Assembly: GCF_017874215.1 (NCBI RefSeq)
Contig: NZ_JAGGLB010000025.1
Coordinates: 1-64,000, forward strand
Direction of reading: 5' to 3'
Source: Paenibacillus eucommiae
Lineage (GTDB): Bacteria > Bacillota > Bacilli > Paenibacillales > NBRC-103111
DNA: 64,000 nt
In this document: piece after piece, positions 1-8,225 of the stretch
How the letters are laid out: every line of letters begins with the position of its first letter
How positions within the stretch are numbered: position 1 is the first letter of the stretch
Notes under the pieces: model-generated
Databases searched by the model: none
The model's input: only the letters and a program-made list of their open reading frames with translations
Told to the model about the DNA's origin: nothing
Position numbers and translations under genes: made by a program

Positions 1-63
1 AGCCTCGTTAAGCTATTGGGCAGTTTAGTAATAATGATTTTTTACCCGTTATCACCTTAATTT

Positions 64-77
64 GTATGTTAACATAC
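64..77. promoter_or_regulatory. Perfect 14-bp palindrome upstream of GNAT copy 1
   Basis: GTATGTTAACATAC is a perfect dyad 42 bp before the start codon and is preserved upstream of copy 2 at 11641-11654. It could be an operator for an unidentified regulator; no function is established. Confidence 0.4.
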
Positions 78-118
78 ATCATGAGAAGACTTCGGTAATG
101 CAAAAAGGGAGATTGGAA

Positions 119-706
119 ATGAAAAAAGGTGACTCAAACCACGTATTTATGATTGAATGTGAAGATATAATTTTACGTGAGTATAGGATTGAGGATTTAG
201 ACGAACTACACAACATTACCTGGCAACCTCATTTTTATGAATTTTTGATTGATTGGAACGTGTCCAAGGAACAGCGAGAAGACTGGATTAAGAATTATGA
301 AATACCAGATAATAAACGGTTTTTAAATGCTATATTAAAAGATGGAGATATGGGACAACTTCGTTTGCGATTGGGGATAATATGCAAAGAAACCGGTAAG
401 TTTATTGGTGTTTGCGGTACAGGAATATTGGACAAAGTGCAACCACCAAATAGAGAGATTTTTTATGGGATTTCAAATGACCACAGAAACAAAGGGTATA
501 CGACTCAAGCCGCAAAAGGGTTAGTTAAATATTTGTTTGAAAACACCGTTACCGAGGAACTCATCGCTATAGCTCAGATACGTAACGTTCCGTCGAATAA
601 AGTGATTCAAAAATGTGGATTTGAATTTCAAAATAGTATTGAAATTAACAATCAAAAATACAACCACTATAAACTTAGTAAAAGTAGCTGGGAAAGTAAG
701 ATATAG
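119..706 (+). CDS. GNAT family N-acetyltransferase (RimJ/RimL-like), copy 1
   Basis: Predicted cytoplasmic acetyl-CoA-dependent acetyltransferase of 195 aa. The N-terminal ILREYRIEDLDEL segment is the usual RimJ/RimL-like opening, and HRNKGYTTQAAKGL (about residues 122-135) is the acetyl-CoA pyrophosphate-binding motif A (R-x-x-G-x-T/A). The C-terminal NVPSNKVIQKCGFEF matches motif B. The ATG at 119 is chosen because AAGGGAG stands just upstream and the protein from here matches the second copy at 11682. The two copies differ at only four residues (Ser6/Leu, Glu54/Ala, Pro109/Gln, Val136/Ile). A 14-bp insertion at 96-109 is unique to this copy. The substrate cannot be told. Confidence 0.85.
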   Translation: MKKGDSNHVFMIECEDIILREYRIEDLDELHNITWQPHFYEFLIDWNVSKEQREDWIKNYEIPDNKRFLNAILKDGDMGQLRLRLGIICKETGKFIGVCGTGILDKVQPPNREIFYGISNDHRNKGYTTQAAKGLVKYLFENTVTEELIAIAQIRNVPSNKVIQKCGFEFQNSIEINNQKYNHYKLSKSSWESKI

Positions 707-750
707 CCGAGATCATGCAAATCACTAGAAAACCACCTGCATCTTTTGCT

Positions 751-847
751 ACGCTAATGAGTACGTTAGTTGAACGATACAAGGATCAAATTGCCGCGGC
801 AGTTGCTCCTTGATTTTATTACGCTAACGGGCAGTTTTGCTGAATAG
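751..847 (+). repeat. Dispersed repeat element, two boxes and hairpin
   Basis: The left box (GCTAATGAGTACGTTAGTTG), a hairpin built on AAGGATCAA..TTGCTCCTTG with a GCCGCGGC core, and a right box (ACGCTAACGGGCAG) follow the GNAT gene. Same family as the other elements listed here. Confidence 0.85.
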
Positions 848-953
848 ATCTGCTGAGTATGTGGAGCATCTGGCCTCTCACGGTTGGTTGCGGACAAGAA
901 AGATTAAAAATCGTCAGGTAAAGGAGAAATCCGGCAGATACGATTGCGATTAA
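843..953 (+). pseudogene. C-terminal remnant of an unknown gene
   Basis: An open frame with no start runs from the repeat element to a TAA and encodes about 36 residues containing YVEHLASHGWLRTRK and KEKSGRYDCD. It reads like the tail of a real basic protein. I do not recognise the family. It begins directly at the right box, consistent with a gene cut at the repeat. Confidence 0.4.
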
Positions 954-994
954 AAACTACCCATGACGCACATGCGTCATGGGTGGTTTTTAAT
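952..994. terminator. Bidirectional Rho-independent terminator
   Basis: The hairpin AAAACTACCCATGACG / CGTCATGGGTGGTTTT has A and T runs on both sides. It can serve the remnant on the + strand and the sigma-factor gene on the - strand. Confidence 0.75.
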
Positions 995-1127
995 CATTTT
1001 CATACGTTCAGGAGGGGGCCGTGGTGAAATAGCGATGTCCTAATCACTTCGTTGGACAGACAGAGTTTTGTGTAAAAATAGCCACCACCCGGCAACGGCC
1101 ATTCTTCGTATACATTTCCGAACCGAC

Positions 1128-2774
1128 TTACTTGACCGGCCCCATCCAGGTTGAAATCGTCTTCTGCTGGTGCGGCAACGGCGGTTTCAACTTCCCGTTA
1201 TCGATCAAATGCTTCAAAATATAAGCGACCAGCCGGCCTCCGCCGGTATTGCCTCTCACCATGTAAGCAAGCTGCGGCTCCAAATGCTTCGGCTGATTTT
1301 GCAGGAACAGCTTGAGCATTTTATCGTAGAGATTGCCGACAGCAGGCGCATACAGAGCGGACAAATCCGGCATTGCCTTGTTCAACCGATCCAACGTTTG
1401 CGGAGAGTCGATCCAAATCGCATTGAATTTGTACCCCTCCTCCGTCTTGCGGATGTAACCCTTCTCCAGCAGGAACGAATATTGCTCGCTGTTCTCTTCG
1501 TTGTCGGACAGTTCCCCTTGTTGGAACGCATGACAAATTTCGACATTCCGGTATTCCAGGAAACGCCAATCCATCTGGCGGTCGCTCCAATACGTATTGA
1601 ATTGCCACAAGTATAAGGGAGTGTCTTCGACGTAGCGGAGCGACGGACCGAAGGTGACGTAACTACTCAAATCAAAACCCGGATCGGCATTGCGGCTCCG
1701 GTTCAACGCCGCATAGGCAATATACTGCCCTCCGTCCTTTCGCATTGGTGCGACCACATCGAAGTTGTCGCCCGCCGGCATGCTCCGCCAAGATTGCTCC
1801 TCGACGTTCTTGGGCAGCAAGGTCCAGAGCAGGAAGTTATAGTCGCCGTCCGGAAAGTACACTCCGCTATCCTCGACTTGCCGGCGAACTTCCATTAACG
1901 CGTCGAAATGAACATCGGCCACTTCGGCGGCGCAATCTTGCCAGAATTGATGACCGGCTACGGCCAACTCGAAGAGGTCCCAGACGATGGTATTGCTTTG
2001 ATATTTGCCGGGAGAGGTTTGGATGAGAAAATTGTAATCGGCCAGGTGCCGGACTTCGCCTTCCAGCAAAGACGGCGGCATTCCGAGCTCCTCCGCGATT
2101 TGATGTACGGTACGCGCCTTGTGATAAGCCGAGTAAACGATATTTTGCGCCAAGGCGCGTCCAAGAAAATCGTTGGTTTCGCCCAGTCTGCCGGCCGAAC
2201 CGGAATGGCCCATTTCCCCCATGCTGACCGGATTGACACTCAAAGTTCCTGTTGCACGCATACGTTTCATCCCTTTCCTTAACTCCTTTTTGGCCTCGCT
2301 CAAATGCCACTTCACCGTGTTGACAGGAATGTTCAGAGCAATCGCGATATCGCCGATTTTAAGCTCGTCGTAGTAATGCATGACCACGATCCGGCGATGG
2401 ATGTCGGACAGAAACGCGACTTCCCGGCGCAGCTCGCGGTAAGCTTCGGTTACCAGCAGCCGGTCAAGCGGCTCCCGGGAAGGGGCGGCCGACAGTTCGG
2501 ACATGCCGTTGATTTCGATCGCTTGGGGAGCGTGCGCACGCTTTTTCAACCAATTCACCCAAGTGTATCGGGCAACCGTCCAGACGTAAGCCTCAAGGCA
2601 TCTAATGTCCCGCACCCCGGAGAAGGATTTCAACAACTGCAGCATAATCTCCTGAGCCAGATCCTCCGCCTCCGCCCGCTGCTTGACCCGGTTCAACGCA
2701 AAACCGAAAATCGGCTTGACATAATTCCGAATCGCTTCCGCCGCTTCTTTTCCGTTCTTCCCGATTGAATTCAT
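1128..2774 (-). CDS. ECF-type RNA polymerase sigma factor with long C-terminal extension
   Basis: Predicted sigma-70 family factor of 548 aa. Region 2 lies near residues 15-80 (AEDLAQEIMLQLL, then an arginine/tryptophan-rich ARYTWVNWLKKRA). Region 4 lies near 130-180 (LSDIHRRIVVMHYYDELKIGDIA, VNTVKWHLSEAKKELRKG). The remaining ~360 residues are not sigma sequence: a winged-helix-like part (TVHQIAEELGMPP, LEGEVRHLADYNFL) leads into an unrecognised domain that may sense a signal. The ATG at 2774 follows ACGGAGGC; an upstream in-frame ATG (2885) lacks a comparable site. The gene is visibly more GC-rich than its neighbours, suggesting a separate origin. No anti-sigma gene is adjacent. Confidence 0.8.
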   Translation of the reverse strand: MNSIGKNGKEAAEAIRNYVKPIFGFALNRVKQRAEAEDLAQEIMLQLLKSFSGVRDIRCLEAYVWTVARYTWVNWLKKRAHAPQAIEINGMSELSAAPSREPLDRLLVTEAYRELRREVAFLSDIHRRIVVMHYYDELKIGDIAIALNIPVNTVKWHLSEAKKELRKGMKRMRATGTLSVNPVSMGEMGHSGSAGRLGETNDFLGRALAQNIVYSAYHKARTVHQIAEELGMPPSLLEGEVRHLADYNFLIQTSPGKYQSNTIVWDLFELAVAGHQFWQDCAAEVADVHFDALMEVRRQVEDSGVYFPDGDYNFLLWTLLPKNVEEQSWRSMPAGDNFDVVAPMRKDGGQYIAYAALNRSRNADPGFDLSSYVTFGPSLRYVEDTPLYLWQFNTYWSDRQMDWRFLEYRNVEICHAFQQGELSDNEENSEQYSFLLEKGYIRKTEEGYKFNAIWIDSPQTLDRLNKAMPDLSALYAPAVGNLYDKMLKLFLQNQPKHLEPQLAYMVRGNTGGGRLVAYILKHLIDNGKLKPPLPHQQKTISTWMGPVK

Positions 2775-2906
2775 TTTTTGCCTCCGTAGTTGCATCTGTA
2801 ATTCCTGACAATCAAATATTGTGCCAGGCGAAATAAAGGTTGGGATATTTTCAAAAAAATTTGGACGTCCTACCGGATCACTCATACATGTATAATTACA
2901 AACATC

Positions 2907-3161
2907 ATGAGTAGGTCATTTGAATGGTTAAAGAGACGTTATGAACTTTTTGTTGAGTATATTGGAAAAGAATTAAACAAGCTGAAGATTACTTTAGATG
3001 TAAAGGTCTCACTTTTAGTATATAAAGATACTTTTTTCCGTTCAACTAAGGGAGGATACAAACTAGGAGCACGAGCCGAAGTTCTTCTTCGGGTACTTGG
3101 GGTACTCCTTCTTTCCGTAGGTAAACCAGGAGTGGTCTCGATTAATTATTCAAATGCATAA
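2907..3161 (+). CDS. Small uncharacterised ORF, doubtful
   Basis: An 84-codon frame diverging from the sigma gene. Its first half is lysine-rich and plausible (KRRYELFVEYIGKELNKLK). The second half covers a GC-rich hairpin (CCGAAG/CTTCGG within flanking GGAG/CTCC) and looks non-coding. No clear ribosome site. It may be a gene remnant. Confidence 0.2.
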   Translation: MSRSFEWLKRRYELFVEYIGKELNKLKITLDVKVSLLVYKDTFFRSTKGGYKLGARAEVLLRVLGVLLLSVGKPGVVSINYSNA

Positions 3162-3171
3162 TAGAGGTTCA

Positions 3172-3268
3172 TTAAACTAACGAGGAACGTTAGTTGAACA
3201 AATAAGGGGCAGTTTGCTGCGGCAGTTGCTCCCTTTCTTTATTAAGCTAACAGGCAGAATAGTTTAAT
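3172..3268 (+). repeat. Dispersed repeat element, two boxes and hairpin
   Basis: Left box AAACTAACGAGGAACGTTAG, hairpin AAGGGGCAG..GTTGCTCCCTTT around GCTGCGGC, right box TTAAGCTAACAGGCAGAATA. Confidence 0.85.
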
Positions 3269-3350
3269 GATTTTACAGGATTGAGTAGTACATATATCGA
3301 AATACAATCTATCGAAAGGACTCTTCTGCAATTGGAAAGGGAGTATCAAA

Positions 3351-4229
3351 ATGAAGTTTAATATTAATTTAGAGTACACACCAATATCTCCAGTAGCTGA
3401 TTTACCCTTTACGGAATCCAGTTTATCTCGTCGAATTTCTCCCTACGTTTTAGATACGGATGAAATAGGTATTGCACTTGTAGATATTTGGAATATTGGT
3501 TGGGAAAACGGACCTTGCATTCCCGAATTAGGGTACGAGTTAAGCACAGAACGGGGTATTTCACATGCAAATCGAAAACGTCAAATTATTGAAGAAATCA
3601 TTTGTCCTACGGTCAATGAATTAAGAAAATCAGGAGTTCAGATTTTCCATTGTAATCATGCTTTCTTTTTAGAAAAGTACCCACAATGGAATTATTCGAC
3701 TACTCAAGAAGAACGTGATAGTCTCAATAAACCGAAAAATGAACAAACTAATTCGTCAGAAAAACCAAATACTGAGGATGATATATTTCCACCAAGAGAT
3801 TGGGTTCATTTTTGGCAAGGTAAACATTCAAATGAAATCAATAATTGGGAATGGTTGAAACAAAACGATAAAGTCTACGAGTTTATTGACATACCAGACC
3901 CTGCAAAGCCACAAGAAGGTGATCTACTTGTGTTTCATCATGTTCAATTTCATAGGTTGCTTACAGAACGGAAAATTAAAGTTCTTTTTTATATGGGTTT
4001 CGAAACCGATATATGTGTTCAGTTCAGCGATTGTGGAATGAAATTCATGAGTAGTTATGGTTATATGTGTAATATTCTACGTGATTGCACAACAACATTT
4101 GAAGTTGCAGAAACTCTCAATGGTTTGTGGAAAACAAGAGTACACATTGCGAATATTGAGAACAAATGGGGGTATTCAACAACATCACAAGCCTTAATTG
4201 AATCAATTAGAAAGTCCGAAAGAGATTAA
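3351..4229 (+). CDS. Isochorismatase-like cysteine hydrolase
   Basis: A 292-aa protein with the isochorismatase/nicotinamidase fold pattern: the first-strand aspartate in IALVDIWNIGWENG (about residues 42-55) and the nucleophile cysteine in GFETDICVQFSDCG (about 216-229), followed by the DC..TFE segment. It likely cleaves an amide or ester bond in the cytoplasm; the substrate is unknown. The ATG follows GAAAGGGAG at good spacing. An insert of about 30 hydrophilic residues (near 125-150) is longer than in typical members. The TAA stop falls inside the left box of the next repeat element (GATTAAGCTAACGGG), so gene and repeat overlap by a few bases. Confidence 0.75.
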   Translation: MKFNINLEYTPISPVADLPFTESSLSRRISPYVLDTDEIGIALVDIWNIGWENGPCIPELGYELSTERGISHANRKRQIIEEIICPTVNELRKSGVQIFHCNHAFFLEKYPQWNYSTTQEERDSLNKPKNEQTNSSEKPNTEDDIFPPRDWVHFWQGKHSNEINNWEWLKQNDKVYEFIDIPDPAKPQEGDLLVFHHVQFHRLLTERKIKVLFYMGFETDICVQFSDCGMKFMSSYGYMCNILRDCTTTFEVAETLNGLWKTRVHIANIENKWGYSTTSQALIESIRKSERD

Positions 4230-4324
4230 GCTAACGGGACACGTTAGTTGAACGATACAAGGAGCAGTTTGCCGCGGCAGTTGCTCCTTGTTTTTATTAA
4301 GCTAACGGGCAGGATAGTTGAATA
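4226..4324 (+). repeat. Dispersed repeat element, two boxes and hairpin (best-preserved copy)
   Basis: Left box ATTAAGCTAACGGGACACG then TTAGTTGAAC; hairpin AAGGAGCA..TTGCTCCTT around GCCGCGGC; right box ATTAAGCTAACGGGCAGGAT then AGTTGAAT. The left box contains the stop codon of the preceding gene. Confidence 0.9.
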
Positions 4325-4467
4325 ACACACATTAATAAGCAGGCGCTGATGCCTGCTTATTCTATTAATCAAAGTAACAATGTATATCAAGATAAAGTGA
4401 TAAATGAAATTGTTGAGATAGATCAGCAGAAAAAAAGAGTAACAATGATGGAGTATTTTCGTCATAC

Positions 4468-4610
4468 TTGTTTGCGATCCGTTGTGAAAATATTCGAAAA
4501 TGCATTCAGAAAGTTAATGAACAACTGCTTAAACAGGTGGTCGCGCATGAACTGGCCCACTACAAACGAAAGGATACGATCTGGAATATGGTCGGCAGTC
4601 TGTATTTTCA
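4468..4610 (+). pseudogene. Zinc metallopeptidase fragment (M48/M56, BlaR1-like)
   Basis: The frame encodes VVAHELAHYKRKDTIWNMV, the HExxH zinc site of M48/M56 membrane peptidases; the same HELAHYKRKD string occurs in the intact BlaR1-like gene at 47497. Nothing before or after matches a complete peptidase. At about 4610 the sequence switches to an acetyltransferase tail in another frame, so this is half of a chimeric remnant. Confidence 0.6.
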
Positions 4611-4754
4611 TTTAATGATAGAGCTATTCGTTTGTACACTAAGATTGGTTTTCAACAGGAAGGAAGCAGCAGACAAAGTCTATTTAGAGACGGTGAATGG
4701 CATGACATCATTCATATGGGTCTTTTGCAAAATGAATACTTTGAGAATAAGTAA
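4611..4754 (+). pseudogene. GNAT acetyltransferase C-terminal fragment
   Basis: Read from 4611 the frame gives FNDRAIRLYTKIGFQQEG, then RDGEWHDIIHMGLLQNEY and TAA: the motif B/C-terminal tail of a RimJ/RimL-like GNAT (N-x-x-A-I-x-L-Y-x-K-x-G-F). The N-terminal two thirds are missing and replaced by the peptidase fragment. Clearly non-functional. Confidence 0.7.
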
Positions 4755-4989
4755 AAAAGGAATAACATGGTTCTACCGTAAAAGAGAGGAACAGCTATTG
4801 AATGGCATCAACTAAATATGATAAAATAGATGATTAAAGTGAAATATGTTTGATTGCAAATCGATTAATATAATTCCGAAAAGAGTGGTAAGCATGAAGT
4901 CATATATCAACTGGAGATATACGATCACCATCTACAAAAAAGTGATGAAAGGAGCGTGATAAATTAAAAAGAAAAAGGAGCAGAACGAA

Positions 4990-5433
4990 ATGATACAAAA
5001 CAGAAAAGCAACCGTTAATGACTATGATATGATTATAAATCTTTGGGAAAGATCGGTAATGGCCACTCATCATTTTTTGAGTTTCAAGGATAAAGAGGAA
5101 ATCAAAAAAGAATTACCCATGTATTTTCCTCATCTTGATGTACGTCTCTGGTATACCGAAGACTCTATCATTGGTTTTACCGCCATCAATGAAAATCACT
5201 TGGAAGCACTATTTCTCGATCCCGATAAAATTGGTAAAGGGTATGGGAAACAAATTATGCAAATATGCATCAATGGTTTTGGGATCACGTCCGTTGATGT
5301 GAATAAACAAAATGAGAATGCGACAAGGTTTTACTTAAAAAGCGGTTTCGGAATAATCGGTGAAGATTTGACGGATGGAGCAGGCCGCCCTTACCCCATT
5401 TTACATTTGAAATACAATGAACAGCAGAAGTAA
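4990..5433 (+). CDS. GNAT family N-acetyltransferase (YjaB-like)
   Basis: A 147-aa single-domain acetyltransferase. Its layout follows E. coli YjaB as I remember it: an opening LWERSVMATHHFLS, then HLEALFLDPDKIGKGYGKQIM (acetyl-CoA loop G-K-G-Y-G, about residues 75-95), VDVNKQNENATRFYLKSGF and PYPILHLKY at the end. The ATG is preceded by AAAAAGGAGCAG. It stands alone, followed by a hairpin terminator. Substrate unknown. Confidence 0.8.
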   Translation: MIQNRKATVNDYDMIINLWERSVMATHHFLSFKDKEEIKKELPMYFPHLDVRLWYTEDSIIGFTAINENHLEALFLDPDKIGKGYGKQIMQICINGFGITSVDVNKQNENATRFYLKSGFGIIGEDLTDGAGRPYPILHLKYNEQQK

Positions 5434-5444
5434 TTCTTCTGTCC

Positions 5445-5471
5445 AGGCTGTCGAGAAATCAACAGCCTTTT
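5445..5471 (+). terminator. Rho-independent terminator after the YjaB-like gene
   Basis: AGGCTGT / ACAGCCT hairpin followed by TTT, 12 bp after the stop codon. Confidence 0.6.
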
Positions 5472-5630
5472 AAATAACTATTGAAAATCTTTTTTGACAG
5501 CACACAGAAGTTTAATGATTTTGCAATACATAACGTCACATAACTAATTAGGTGATTCAACAATTCTGTTAGAGGAACATCGATGGAATGACGGTGGAAC
5601 AAAAAAATCAAACGCGTAAAGTCAAACTCG

Positions 5631-5673
5631 AACAAAAAAGCATTACTCTAATCATTAAGAATGCTTTTTTGTT
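5631..5673. terminator. Strong AT-rich hairpin
   Basis: AACAAAAAAGCATT pairs perfectly over 14 bp with AATGCTTTTTTGTT. It works as a terminator in either direction. The 160 bp before it show no gene. Confidence 0.6.
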
Positions 5674-5683
5674 AGTTGAACCA

Positions 5684-5778
5684 TTACGCTAACGGGCAGG
5701 TTAGTTGAACAAATAAGGGGCAGTTTGCTGCGGCAGCTGTTCCCTTTCTTTGTTAAGCTAACGGGCAGGTTAGTTATG
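5684..5778 (+). repeat. Dispersed repeat element, two boxes and hairpin
   Basis: Left box TTACGCTAACGGGCAGG then TTAGTTGAAC; hairpin AAGGGGCAG..CTGTTCCCTTT around GCTGCGGC; right box TTAAGCTAACGGGCAGG then TTAGTT. Confidence 0.85.
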
Positions 5779-5890
5779 GTTAAAACAGTTAATACCCTAA
5801 TCAACAAAATTCGTGTAAAATATAATTATTCTTTTGAAAGTGAGCTGAAAACCGATGATGTGGTCACCACTATTTGAAAATGATGTACCA

Positions 5891-5936
5891 GTAGTTTTTC
5901 TTCCTTAACGGTAGAAAAACTACAACTCCGTTAAGG
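5891..5936 (+). promoter_or_regulatory. Two interleaved perfect inverted repeats in the leader of the EamA gene
   Basis: GTAGTTTTTC (5891-5900) pairs with GAAAAACTAC (5914-5923), and CCTTAACGG (5903-5911) pairs with CCGTTAAGG (5928-5936). The 5' arm of the second lies in the loop of the first. The two could be alternative RNA hairpins or, less likely sterically, an H-type pseudoknot. They lie 35 bp before the GTG start. Confidence 0.5.
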
Positions 5937-5970
5937 ACAGGAATTGTCTAGTGAAACGGAGGGTACAACA

Positions 5971-6843
5971 GTGAAAAACACCTTATTAGGTTCGTTATAT
6001 TTATCACTCGCTGCTAGTATTTGGGGCGGGATGTATGTTGTGGTAAAACATGTGGTAGACTTTGTGCCACCCCTTGAATTAGTATGGATTCGCTATGTAA
6101 TTGCACTTTTGGCATTGCTAATCATTGGCGTTGTAACAAAGCAATCATGGCGTATTGAAAAACGAGATTTGCTATTAATTTTCACGATTGGACTTATTGG
6201 ACATACAATTTCTATCATAACCCAAGAAGTGGGTACGATGCTTTCTACTGCACAAATGGGTGCCATCATTACTTCAACGACACCTGCATTCATGGTGCTA
6301 TTTGCGCGTATCATTTTAAAAGAAAAGATTACGTTAAAAAAAGCAATTTCTATTATTTTAGCAACAATCGGTGTCGGTATCATTGTCGGTAATGCCAATA
6401 TCGATCCATCTCTTCAACTTGGTGGTGTATCACTGCTTATTGCAGCACTTACTTGGGCACTTATGTCTGTTCTTATTAAACGGGTACCTGGGCAATATTC
6501 ACAAATTGTCGTAACGTGCTATACTACCCTTGTAGCCATTGTTTTACTTTCACCTTTTACAATTAGCCGATTACCGGACCTTGATATTCAAGCCATGATG
6601 CATCCATCTATTTGGGGCGGTCTTTTATATATGGGAGTCATCTCAACAGCGTGCGCCTTTTTACTGTGGAATCGTGGACTGCAAATGCTCGACGCTTCAA
6701 GTGGCGGATTATTTTTCTTTTTCCAACCGATAGTCGGTACTTTTTTAGGGTGGTTATTACTTGGTGAACAAATTGGCTTGTCTTTTTGGATAGGTACTAT
6801 ATTAATTTTTATTGGTGTACTTTTAGTCATTCGAGAAGAATGA
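5971..6843 (+). CDS. EamA/DMT-family membrane transporter
   Basis: A 290-aa integral membrane protein with ten predicted hydrophobic segments in two EamA halves: YLSLAASIWGGMYVVVKH opens the first half and LLIAALTWALMSVLIKR opens the second near residue 150. The family exports or imports small metabolites; the substrate cannot be told. The GTG at 5971 is preferred over a TTG at 5944 because CGGAGGG stands seven bases before it. The gene is monocistronic, sits after a repeat element, and its leader carries two interleaved dyads that may control expression. Confidence 0.85.
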   Translation: MKNTLLGSLYLSLAASIWGGMYVVVKHVVDFVPPLELVWIRYVIALLALLIIGVVTKQSWRIEKRDLLLIFTIGLIGHTISIITQEVGTMLSTAQMGAIITSTTPAFMVLFARIILKEKITLKKAISIILATIGVGIIVGNANIDPSLQLGGVSLLIAALTWALMSVLIKRVPGQYSQIVVTCYTTLVAIVLLSPFTISRLPDLDIQAMMHPSIWGGLLYMGVISTACAFLLWNRGLQMLDASSGGLFFFFQPIVGTFLGWLLLGEQIGLSFWIGTILIFIGVLLVIREE

Positions 6844-6911
6844 GAGTGTGCTTGGATTTTTGAATCTTGACCGAAAGCCAATCAACCCTATATAATCATC
6901 CATAAATCACC

Positions 6912-7127
6912 AACACGATGAGGAAACAAAGTAGACAATCATTCATGATCAGAGAGGGGCTTCATTTGGTGCAAGGCCCCCGTGAGTGATTGCTGAACGC
7001 CGGTTTCTGAGTGCGAGTTAAATCTTCGCCGGTTCAGGCCCGTTACTGCCTGCTAAGATGGTCGTTATTTTACGACAATTTGGGTGGTACCGCGACGAAT
7101 TCGTCCCATATTTTGGGGCGTTTTTTT
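6912..7127 (+). promoter_or_regulatory. T-box leader (tRNA-sensing riboswitch), probable alanine specifier
   Basis: All main T-box parts are visible: AAAGTAG on the 5' side of the specifier loop, CAGAGAGGGGC in the distal part of stem I, CCGG..CCCGTTA of stem III, the T-box GGGTGGTACCGCG (7082-7094) and a terminator CGTCCC/GGGGCG with seven T. The specifier loop 3' strand reads GAACGCCG between paired stems CAATCA/TGATTG and GAAAC/GTTTC; by alignment with the second T-box in this window the codon is GCC (Ala). That assignment is an inference. Uncharged tRNA would allow read-through into the gene at 7169. Confidence 0.85.
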
Positions 7128-7168
7128 GTTTTAAGAAAAGAAAGGAAAAGAAAAGGAGCGTGAACTCT

Positions 7169-8101
7169 GTGGACACTGTACGTACAGCCGATCTTGAAAG
7201 AATATTGAAAAAACTCGGGAATGCCGATTTGATTGCTCTCTTAGTTGAAGAAATATCGGGGGGCGACTTGAACACACTTCTTTTAAAAATTTTTAATGAA
7301 AGACTAAAAACATCTACTCCGAGTGACCTGCTAAAAAGATACAGGGACAACCGTTTTGTGCACCCCGCCGAAGTGGATGCCATTCAGCTAAAACAGTTGG
7401 AAATGGATGTTCTGAACATTGCAATTCATCATGGAGTTACTCCTATTCAATTGTCTCCGGTTGCACCTTTGGGTTGTACCTCTGTAATTGGCCCCGTTGA
7501 TCAAAATAAGGTTATCTCTGCGCTTAGAGGAACGGAAGTTGTTTCGGATGCAACTAATCTTATAGCTTTGCATATTGCTGATTTAATCAAAACCAATAAC
7601 TTAAGAGAAGACTTATTTCGTTTTTCCACAACCCATAGACATGTGCGTGCACAATTCTTTGGTAATGTACCAGGGATGCTGCCCCACTTTGATTTGTTTT
7701 GTATGGTGACTTCCGGAGTTGACCAAGGATCATACGGCTTTGAAAAACAATCACTCTGGGAACATATACAAGTGTATCAAAGCATCTTCAAAACACTCTT
7801 TGAATCTGATATCGAGGTTATCTTTAGTGAGCGGGGCGGTTACAAGGACAGTGCCGGATTGATATCAAGAGTCATAAGTCATGGGCATGAGCTGCAATTA
7901 AAGAATGTAAAGATAAGTACAGGTACTCCAAACAAGGAGAATCAATACTATAAAGGTCTGCAATTTACTATAAAGACTGTTATAGGTGACAAGGAGTATT
8001 ATATTGGTGATGGTGGTTTTGTAGACTGGACACAAAAAATGCTTGAAAATAAAAAAGAGCGATTGGTAATTAGTGCAATTGGATTGGATAGACTTTTATA
8101 A
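7169..8101 (+). CDS. HisRS/HisZ-like class II synthetase paralogue under T-box control
   Basis: A 310-aa protein with a partial class II aminoacyl-tRNA-synthetase core. YYKGLQFTIK, YYIGDGGFVDWTQKML and the final AIGLDRLL match the order of the HisRS motifs YYTG..F, GGRYD and motif 3 (GLDRL); THRHVRAQFF may be a motif 2 remnant. There is no anticodon-binding domain, so it is unlikely to be a complete synthetase; HisZ-type regulatory or amino-acid-activating roles are possible. The GTG at 7169 is chosen because AAGGAG lies ten bases upstream. It is the only gene after the T-box terminator, so its expression should follow tRNA charging. Confidence 0.6.
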   Translation: MDTVRTADLERILKKLGNADLIALLVEEISGGDLNTLLLKIFNERLKTSTPSDLLKRYRDNRFVHPAEVDAIQLKQLEMDVLNIAIHHGVTPIQLSPVAPLGCTSVIGPVDQNKVISALRGTEVVSDATNLIALHIADLIKTNNLREDLFRFSTTHRHVRAQFFGNVPGMLPHFDLFCMVTSGVDQGSYGFEKQSLWEHIQVYQSIFKTLFESDIEVIFSERGGYKDSAGLISRVISHGHELQLKNVKISTGTPNKENQYYKGLQFTIKTVIGDKEYYIGDGGFVDWTQKMLENKKERLVISAIGLDRLL

Positions 8102-8225
8102 TAATTTCTTTATTTGGAGGGTTATAGTTGTTCATAAGCAAAAAGAAGAAAATTAGAGGCTGGAAAAAACACGTCAGAAAAAAAAGAATCCTCCTGTTTG
8201 GTACAATCGACTTCTCCTTGAAGCG

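Larger units (their letters stand above)
1..834 (+). repeat. Long direct repeat, copy 1 (GNAT gene plus flanking repeat boxes)
   Basis: This stretch is nearly identical to 11578-12397. It includes a box-like start (positions 5-30), the leader, the GNAT gene and the downstream hairpin element. Homology stops inside the second box, right after GCTAACGGGCAG: here TTTTGCTG follows, in the other copy GATAGTTT. The left edge lies at or before the window start, so the full extent cannot be seen. Confidence 0.9.

Noticed and set aside
1170-2768. Long plus-strand ORFs opposite the sigma factor
   Set aside because: They are antisense shadows of a GC-rich gene; the sigma-70 motifs lie on the minus strand.
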